A DNA stretch of 64,000 nt from positions 25,135 through 89,134 of the forward strand of contig SFJM01000006.1 in assembly GCA_004555915.1 (NCBI GenBank), read 5' to 3'. The DNA is from Clostridiales bacterium (lineage in GTDB: Bacteria > Bacillota > Clostridia > Oscillospirales > Butyricicoccaceae). Within the stretch, counting starts at the first letter, position 1; each line of letters opens with the position of its first letter. The translations under genes and the position numbers were made by a program. The notes under the pieces are model-generated. The model was not told the origin of the DNA and did no database searches. It was given only the letters and a program-made list of their open reading frames with translations. Below are positions 59,685 to 64,000 of this stretch, in pieces.

Positions 59685-59725
59685 TATCTACGGATATTCT
59701 GCTGATAAAAGAAAGAGGAATGGAT

Positions 59726-59836
59726 ATGACAATCGCTATCACTGCACTGATGATTGTGCTGCCGGTTCTCGGCGTAATCCCGGTTCATATGGCAAACACC
59801 CTGCCGGCTCCGGAAGAAGTTTATGATATGAGATAA
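59726..59836 (+). CDS. Micropeptide 3 of tandem cluster (36 aa)
   Basis: 36 codons with AAGAGGAA before the ATG. It differs from micropeptide 2 only by loss of the first Met and two conservative changes in the hydrophobic part; the C-terminal NTLPAPEEVYDMR is identical. The 41-bp gaps on either side of it are alike, so gene plus gap was duplicated as a unit of about 152 bp. Confidence 0.65.
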   Translation: MTIAITALMIVLPVLGVIPVHMANTLPAPEEVYDMR

Positions 59837-59877
59837 CATCCACGGATATTGGATGGATAGAAGAAAGAGGTACACTT

Positions 59878-60000
59878 ATGATGACAATTGCTTTGACTGC
59901 TCTGCTGGTTGTACTGCCGGTTCTCAGCTGTGTCCCGTCTCACATGGCACATGCTGCCGCTGTTACCCCGGTACACTATGACCGTTACGATTACCGCTAA
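59878..60000 (+). CDS. Micropeptide 4 of tandem cluster (40 aa)
   Basis: 40 codons with AAGAGGT before tandem ATGs. The hydrophobic start MMTIALTALLVVLPVLSCVP matches peptides 2 and 3; the rest, SHMAHAAAVTPVHYDRYDYR, differs and has a signal-peptidase-like AHA-A junction. The C-terminus is again Asp/Tyr-rich. A terminator follows at 60045-60078, closing the cluster. Confidence 0.6.
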   Translation: MMTIALTALLVVLPVLSCVPSHMAHAAAVTPVHYDRYDYR

Positions 60001-60044
60001 ACGAAACCCACTTTTCTGATAACATATTTCTCTCACATCGGAAG

Positions 60045-60080
60045 AATCCACAGGCTGTGCATCAGTTTGTGGATTTTTCT
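60045..60080 (+). terminator. Terminator of the micropeptide cluster
   Basis: AATCCACA (60045-60052) with TGTGGATT (60068-60075), followed by T-rich sequence. Confidence 0.7.
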
Positions 60081-60088
60081 GTCCATAG

Positions 60089-60127
60089 TAAAAAAATCCC
60101 GGTCTGCGGCAAACAGATCGGGATTTG
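60089..60127 (-). terminator. Terminator of htpG
   Basis: AAATCCCG-TCTG pairs with CAGA-CGGGATTT, with a run of seven T on the minus strand. Confidence 0.85.
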
Positions 60128-60139
60128 GATAATATGCTC

Positions 60140-62056
60140 TTATTTCTGTGCCATCAGGTCACAGATTGCATTGGAGAATGCTGCCGGATCCTCTACCGGG
60201 ATACCTGCAATCAGCAGGGCCTGATTATACAGCAGGCTGGTATAGGTCTTGAGCTTTTCCGGGTCATTGGCATACAGCCGGATCAGCGTTTCAAAAATCG
60301 GATGGGATGCATTGATTTCCAGAATCTTTTCCGCATTGAACTGGCCGCCGCTGTTCTGTACATTGTTCAGAATGCGCTCCATTTCAATGGACAGGTTGCC
60401 ATCGGAAGTCAGGCATACCGGGTCACTGACCAGACGGGAGGAGACACGGACATCCTTTACCTTGCCGTCCAGCGCTTCCTTCATCATATCAAACATGGCA
60501 CGGTTTGCTGTGGATTTCTCTTCCGCTTCCTTCTTCTCCTCCTCCGAGGACAGATTCAGGTCACCGGCGGTAATCGAACGGAATTTCTTTTCATCCTGGG
60601 ACTCCAGCAGGTTGATGACAAATTCATCAATGTCAGCGGTGAGGTACAGGATGTCATAATCATGCTTGCGTACCATTTCTGCCTGCGGCAGCTTATCCAG
60701 CATTTCAACGCTGGAGCCGGAAGCATAATAAATTTCCTCCTGCTCCTCCGGCATTGCCTCACGGTACTGCTTCAGGGAAATCAGCTTCTTTTCCTTTGCG
60801 GAATAGAACATAATCAGGTCACGCAGCTTTTCCTTGGCAGCGCCATAATTTGCATAGGCACCAACCTTGATGGAATAACCAAAGGAATTCCAGAACTTTT
60901 CATATTCTTCCGGTTCATCCTTCTGCATCTTGAGCAGTTCCGACTTGATTTTCTTTTCCAGGCTGATGGCAATGGCCTTGAGCTGGCGGTCATGCTGCAG
61001 CATTTCACGGGAAATATTCAGGGACAGGTCAGAGGAATCCACCAGACCACGGACAAAACCGAAATAATCCGGCAGCAGGTCCGCACACTTGTCCATAATC
61101 AGCACACCGGAGGTGTACAGCGACAGTCCCTTGGCAAAATCCTTGGAGTAGTAATCATAGGGTGCCTGGGACGGGATATACAGCAGGGCATCATAGGAAG
61201 CGGTCAAACCTTCGGAATGGGAATGGATGGTACGTGCCGGCTTCATGTAATCCATGAATTTATTGCGGTAGAACTCATCATATTCATCCTGTGTAATATC
61301 CTTTTTATCCTTCTTCCACAGCGGGACCATGGAATTCAGGGTATCATCGGTATAAATGGTTTCATATTCCGGCTGATAATCCTCCGGTGCATCCTCCGGC
61401 TTCGGCTTTGCCTGAGAATGCGGCATCAGCATCTTAATCGGATAACGGATATAATCGGAATACTTGCGTACCAGGCCGGACAGGCGATAGGTCTGCAGGA
61501 ATTCATCATAGCTTTCCGCATCCTCACCCTCCGGGTTCGGCTTGATGGTCAGGATAATATCGGTACCGCAGGTTTCCTTCTCGCCCGGCTCGATGGTAAA
61601 GCCATCTGCTCCATCCGATTCCCAGACATAGGCCTGATCGCTGCCGCAGGCTTTGGATACAACCTTCACATGGGATGCCACCATAAAGGACGCATAGAAG
61701 CCTACACCGAACTGGCCGATGATATCGGTATCCTCTGTCTGGTTTTCCTTCTTGAATGCCAGAGAGCCGCTCTGTGCAATGGTACCCAGATTGGTTTCCA
61801 GTTCTTCACGGGTCATACCGATACCATTATCCGAAATGGTCAGGGTACGGTTGTCCTCATCCACTGCCAGATGGATTTCAAATCCACCCTCCGGTACCAG
61901 AGAAGCATCGGTCAGGGAACGGAAATGCCGCTTGTCAATGGCGTCACTTGCGTTGGAGATCAGCTCACGCAGGAAAATTTCCTTATGTGTGTAGATCGAG
62001 TTAATCATCATGTCCAGCAGACGTTTGGATTCTGCCTGAAACTGCTGCTTTGCCAT
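60140..62056 (-). CDS. htpG: Molecular chaperone HtpG (Hsp90)
   Basis: 638 residues, full length. The N-terminal GHKL ATPase has FLRELISNASDAIDK, the lid region DNGIGMT and GQFGVGFYASFMVA. Middle and C-terminal dimerisation domains follow. It refolds or stabilises client proteins under stress. The upstream CIRCE element predicts control by HrcA. AAGGA stands about 13 bases before the ATG. It is separated from gluQ by an interspersed repeat pair. Confidence 0.97.
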   Translation of the reverse strand: MAKQQFQAESKRLLDMMINSIYTHKEIFLRELISNASDAIDKRHFRSLTDASLVPEGGFEIHLAVDEDNRTLTISDNGIGMTREELETNLGTIAQSGSLAFKKENQTEDTDIIGQFGVGFYASFMVASHVKVVSKACGSDQAYVWESDGADGFTIEPGEKETCGTDIILTIKPNPEGEDAESYDEFLQTYRLSGLVRKYSDYIRYPIKMLMPHSQAKPKPEDAPEDYQPEYETIYTDDTLNSMVPLWKKDKKDITQDEYDEFYRNKFMDYMKPARTIHSHSEGLTASYDALLYIPSQAPYDYYSKDFAKGLSLYTSGVLIMDKCADLLPDYFGFVRGLVDSSDLSLNISREMLQHDRQLKAIAISLEKKIKSELLKMQKDEPEEYEKFWNSFGYSIKVGAYANYGAAKEKLRDLIMFYSAKEKKLISLKQYREAMPEEQEEIYYASGSSVEMLDKLPQAEMVRKHDYDILYLTADIDEFVINLLESQDEKKFRSITAGDLNLSSEEEKKEAEEKSTANRAMFDMMKEALDGKVKDVRVSSRLVSDPVCLTSDGNLSIEMERILNNVQNSGGQFNAEKILEINASHPIFETLIRLYANDPEKLKTYTSLLYNQALLIAGIPVEDPAAFSNAICDLMAQK

Positions 62057-62094
62057 AGCTTATAGTCAATCCTTTCAGATTTTAGAATACAGTT

Positions 62095-62121
62095 TTAGCA
62101 CTCTCGATTGTTGAGTGCTAA
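62095..62121. promoter_or_regulatory. CIRCE operator (HrcA site) upstream of htpG
   Basis: TTAGCACTC (62095-62103), nine bases, GAGTGCTAA (62113-62121): an exact match to the CIRCE consensus. A -10-like TATATT on the minus strand abuts it, so HrcA bound here would block htpG transcription. Confidence 0.95.
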
Positions 62122-62212
62122 TATAGAATAACGCAATTGACAGGAAATTGCAAGAGGTTCCGGCGTTTTGTTTAAAACTTTTTAACAATCTGTTCCGACT
62201 GAAGTACGCAAA

Positions 62213-62376
62213 AAAGCCTCCCTCTTGGAGGGAGGTGGATTTGTCCGAAGGACAAAGACGGAGGGAGTTGAAACAGTTAGTCTCTCGTATCAATTGTATC
62301 TCTGTACAGACTTGTAAGTGAGATGTAACTCCCTCAGTCGCCTTCGGCGCCAGCTCCCTCCTCTGAGGGAGCCTTT
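62213..62376. repeat. Interspersed palindromic repeat, inverted pair (copies F and G)
   Basis: Copy F (62213-62269) starts AAAGCCTCCCTCTTGG and has the variant inner hairpin TTTGTCC-GAAG-GACAAA. Copy G (62327-62376) is its inverted partner, with inner hairpin TCGCCTTCGGCG. The different inner loop with preserved pairing shows compensatory change. It lies downstream of gluQ and about 90 bp upstream of the htpG operator. Confidence 0.85.
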
Positions 62377-62411
62377 AGCTTGAACCGTCCCTTTTATCCG
62401 TTGAGATGTAG

Positions 62412-63362
62412 CTACGCTTTCCGCAAAATTTCCTCCGGAAGAGCCACATCCTCCTTCGGGACTTTGTCCCAGGAGAACTCCGCTGCCAGCTCCTGCAGGG
62501 TCACCGGCTGGGCGGTGGGACGCAAACCAATTGCCGCCGCCAGCATGCCGATAATCGGTTCCGGTCTGCCGAATTTTTCCCGCAGCACACCCAGATCCAG
62601 ATCCCCGTCCCGTTTGGACAGCCGCCTGCCATCCGGCGCGGTCAGCAAGGGGATATGGTAAAATACCGGGGCCTGCAAGCCCAGCTTTTCATACAGGTAC
62701 AGCTGTCTCGGTGTGGATTCCAGCAAATCCCGTCCGCGCACCACTTCTGTAACGCCCATGGCGGCATCATCCGCTACAACCGCCAGCTGGTAGCCATATA
62801 CGCCATCCGACCGCCGGATGATAAAATCACCGCAGTCCTGTGCCAGATTTTCCGTATACCGTCCCTGACAGCCATCCACGAAGCTGACCACACGGTCCGG
62901 TACCCTGACACGGGTGGCAGGCGGCCTGCGTTTGCGCTTTTCCGCAATCTGTTCCGGTGTCAGGCTCCGGCAGGTGCCGGCATAGACATAGGTTCCGTCT
63001 GACCGGTGGGGCGCCTGTGCCGCATGCAGCTCGGCACGGCTGCAAAAGCATGGATACAATAAATCCTGCTCCTGCAGCTGCTGGTAGCAGGTATCATACA
63101 GGTCAAAACGATTGCTCTGATACCATTGCTCCCCGCCTGCACTGCCGCCATCATCCCAATCAATACCGAACCAGTGGAGGTCATCCTCAATCAGGTCTGC
63201 CAATGACCGGGGACACCGCATGGCATCCAGATCCTCAATGCGTAACAGATACCGTCCGCCCACAGACCGCACCGACAGCCATGACAGCATGGCACACAGG
63301 ATATTCCCCAGATGGATTCTGCCGCTGGGTGTAGGCGCGAACCGGCCGCAAACAGGCTGCAT
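62412..63362 (-). CDS. gluQ: Glutamyl-Q tRNA(Asp) synthetase (GluQRS)
   Basis: 316 residues from the ATG at 63362, one base after the stop of the NifX-like gene. It is a truncated glutamyl-tRNA synthetase-like catalytic domain with the HIGH-type RFAPTPSGRIHLGN, zinc-site cysteines CFC...Y...C and the KMSKS-type RLSKRDG. There is no anticodon-binding domain. The family attaches glutamate to queuosine in tRNA-Asp. Tight coupling to the NifX-like gene has no obvious meaning. Confidence 0.93.
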   Translation of the reverse strand: MQPVCGRFAPTPSGRIHLGNILCAMLSWLSVRSVGGRYLLRIEDLDAMRCPRSLADLIEDDLHWFGIDWDDGGSAGGEQWYQSNRFDLYDTCYQQLQEQDLLYPCFCSRAELHAAQAPHRSDGTYVYAGTCRSLTPEQIAEKRKRRPPATRVRVPDRVVSFVDGCQGRYTENLAQDCGDFIIRRSDGVYGYQLAVVADDAAMGVTEVVRGRDLLESTPRQLYLYEKLGLQAPVFYHIPLLTAPDGRRLSKRDGDLDLGVLREKFGRPEPIIGMLAAAIGLRPTAQPVTLQELAAEFSWDKVPKEDVALPEEILRKA

Positions 63363-63363
63363 C

Positions 63364-63780
63364 TTACTTCTTGGTTGCCCGGTCATGACACTCTGCCATA
63401 CACTTGGCACAGTCATGCATACAATTCATCGGATCATCCTCATCCACTTCCGGAATGACAATTTTAGACGGGTCGCCTACCTTCTCACCGGACAGCAGGC
63501 CTGCAATACAGTCGATTGCATCACCGGTACAGCCCGGCAGTACATGCATGCCCAGCATGCGCAGGGTGCTCTGCAACGCGGTGCCCACTTCTCCTGCCAG
63601 CAGGATGTCAATATTCTGCTGGGACAGCTGGAACAGCACGCTGGTAATGCCGTTTTTGCCAAGGGTAATGGTGTCCTTTGCCACCGGCTTGCCTTCCTCT
63701 TCGGTTACAATCAGAACTTCGGTGCTTTCTGCAATGGTATTGGCAATCTTGCCATCCTTAACTGCTGCTGCTACTTTCAT
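63364..63780 (-). CDS. NifX/NifB-like dinitrogenase cofactor-family protein with Cys-rich tail
   Basis: 138 residues from the ATG at 63780, preceded by AAGGAG. An RNase H-like NifX/NifB C-domain (MKVAAAVKDGKIANTIAEST, FQLSQQNIDILLAGEVG). The C-terminal tail NCMHDCAKCMAECHDR holds four Cys and His able to bind a metal. Stand-alone members occur widely in anaerobes lacking nitrogenase and may handle Fe-S or other metal clusters. Followed without gap by gluQ. Confidence 0.85.
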   Translation of the reverse strand: MKVAAAVKDGKIANTIAESTEVLIVTEEEGKPVAKDTITLGKNGITSVLFQLSQQNIDILLAGEVGTALQSTLRMLGMHVLPGCTGDAIDCIAGLLSGEKVGDPSKIVIPEVDEDDPMNCMHDCAKCMAECHDRATKK

Positions 63781-63842
63781 AGTATCTCCTTCTCGCAAGG
63801 CATTGCTGCTTTGCGTATCATTTTATTTTCGCGTTCTACTGT

Positions 63843-63871
63843 ATTATAGCGTAAATTTTCCGCCCGCGCAA
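63843..63871 (-). promoter_or_regulatory. Promoter of the nifX-like-gluQ operon
   Basis: Minus strand TTGCGC (63866-63871), 17 bp, TATAAT (63843-63848). Confidence 0.6.
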
Positions 63872-63902
63872 CGGGGGTAAAAAAACAGCTCCCCTCACGC
63901 CG

Positions 63903-64000
63903 TGGACTGTATCCCGAAAAACGGACAATGAAAAAAGATACCTCCTATTGTAGAATAGAAACTACAGTAGGAGGTATTTGAATGTCAAGACAATATACAA
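63903..64000 (+). mobile_element. Left end of an insertion sequence (IS3-like), cut by the window edge
   Basis: From 63903 the sequence TGGACTGTATCCCGAAAA begins with the TG typical of IS3-family ends, followed by a transposase start at 63982 (MSRQYT). A 16-bp-armed hairpin (63938-63976, one mismatch) includes the AGGAGG of that gene. Only the first six codons are inside the window. The end lies 32 bp beyond the nifX-like promoter. Family assignment is from end and start sequence only. Confidence 0.6.
63982..64000 (+). CDS. Transposase OrfA start, partial
   Basis: ATG at 63982 with AGGAGG nine bases upstream; only six codons (MSRQYT) are visible before the edge. The start resembles IS3-group OrfA proteins, which begin with a helix-turn-helix. 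Translation is probably limited because the ribosome-binding site lies in a hairpin. Confidence 0.5.

Noticed and set aside
60125..62065. Long open frame (over 600 codons) on the plus strand
   Set aside because: It is wholly antisense to htpG, whose full-length motifs are unmistakable; the antisense frame has no family signature or ribosome-binding site.
1..64000. tRNA, rRNA, tmRNA or prophage genes
   Set aside because: None recognised by eye on either strand; a tRNAscan or covariance search would settle this.

Overview
The window reads as chromosome of a mid-GC, endospore-forming anaerobic member of the Clostridia, plausibly an Oscillospirales/Butyricicoccaceae-type gut butyrate producer (inference). 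Supporting signs are a germination protease plus SpoIIP and a ger receptor operon, a 3-hydroxybutyryl-CoA dehydrogenase under a Rex-like operator, a rubrerythrin/rubredoxin oxygen-defence pair, a HydF-type protein, and the Gram-positive wal-locus genes yycH, yycI, yycJ and rlmH. I see no rRNA, tRNA, CRISPR array or prophage. The only insertion sequence is a left end running off the right edge.

Layout. 1-5.1 kb: start of a phosphohexomutase, a HydF-like GTPase without its Fe-S ligands, DegV, a MarR regulator and RicT with a long charged tail. 5.1-9.9 kb, minus strand: FemX-like transferase, alanine racemase, YaaO-type decarboxylase, HolB, RicT. 10.2-12.7 kb: serC-serA. 13-18.7 kb: GntR regulator, YbaK deacylase, DacF-like carboxypeptidase, DUF1294 protein, PyrC. 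18.2-25.3 kb: RlmH, YycJ, MurA and a wal-like operon (Nudix, kinase-less WalK-like sensor, YycH, YycI). 25.5-31.6 kb: glycogen genes glgB-glgC-glgD-glgA, with a GlgB that lacks catalytic residues. 31.7-40.3 kb: CinA, rubredoxin-glutamate synthase fusion plus rubrerythrin, 3-hydroxybutyryl-CoA dehydrogenase, ThiI, a lipoprotein, cysteine desulfurase, S20. 40.5-46.2 kb: gpr, spoIIP and the germinant receptor operon. 46.6-57.6 kb: PurA, AEC transporter, DUF975 protein, a ricin-lectin/histone-H1-like fusion, a cytidylate-kinase-like protein, an ArsP_2-type permease, an ABC-F protein, EamA, VanZ, MscL with a zinc ribbon and a 54-aa membrane protein. 57.8-60 kb: membrane-anchored RCC1 protein, then four tandem genes for 36-40-aa hydrophobic peptides. 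60.1-64 kb: HtpG with a perfect CIRCE operator, GluQRS, a NifX-like protein and the insertion-sequence end.

How it fits together. The gene groups serve cell-wall synthesis and its surveillance, glycogen storage, redox and oxygen response, and sporulation/germination. Three proteins keep the fold but have lost active-site residues: HydF-like, GlgB and the second ABC-F nucleotide site. A fourth, the WalK-like sensor, lacks its kinase module altogether. Intergenic gaps between convergent genes carry a family of palindromic interspersed repeats of about 50-57 bp, usually as inverted pairs spanning about 162 bp.

The most unusual objects are the tandem micropeptide cluster (59432-60000), the pseudo-enzyme GlgB, the Cys-less HydF, the kinase-less WalK operon and the ricin-histone fusion. 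All calls come from reading the sequence. No database search was run.
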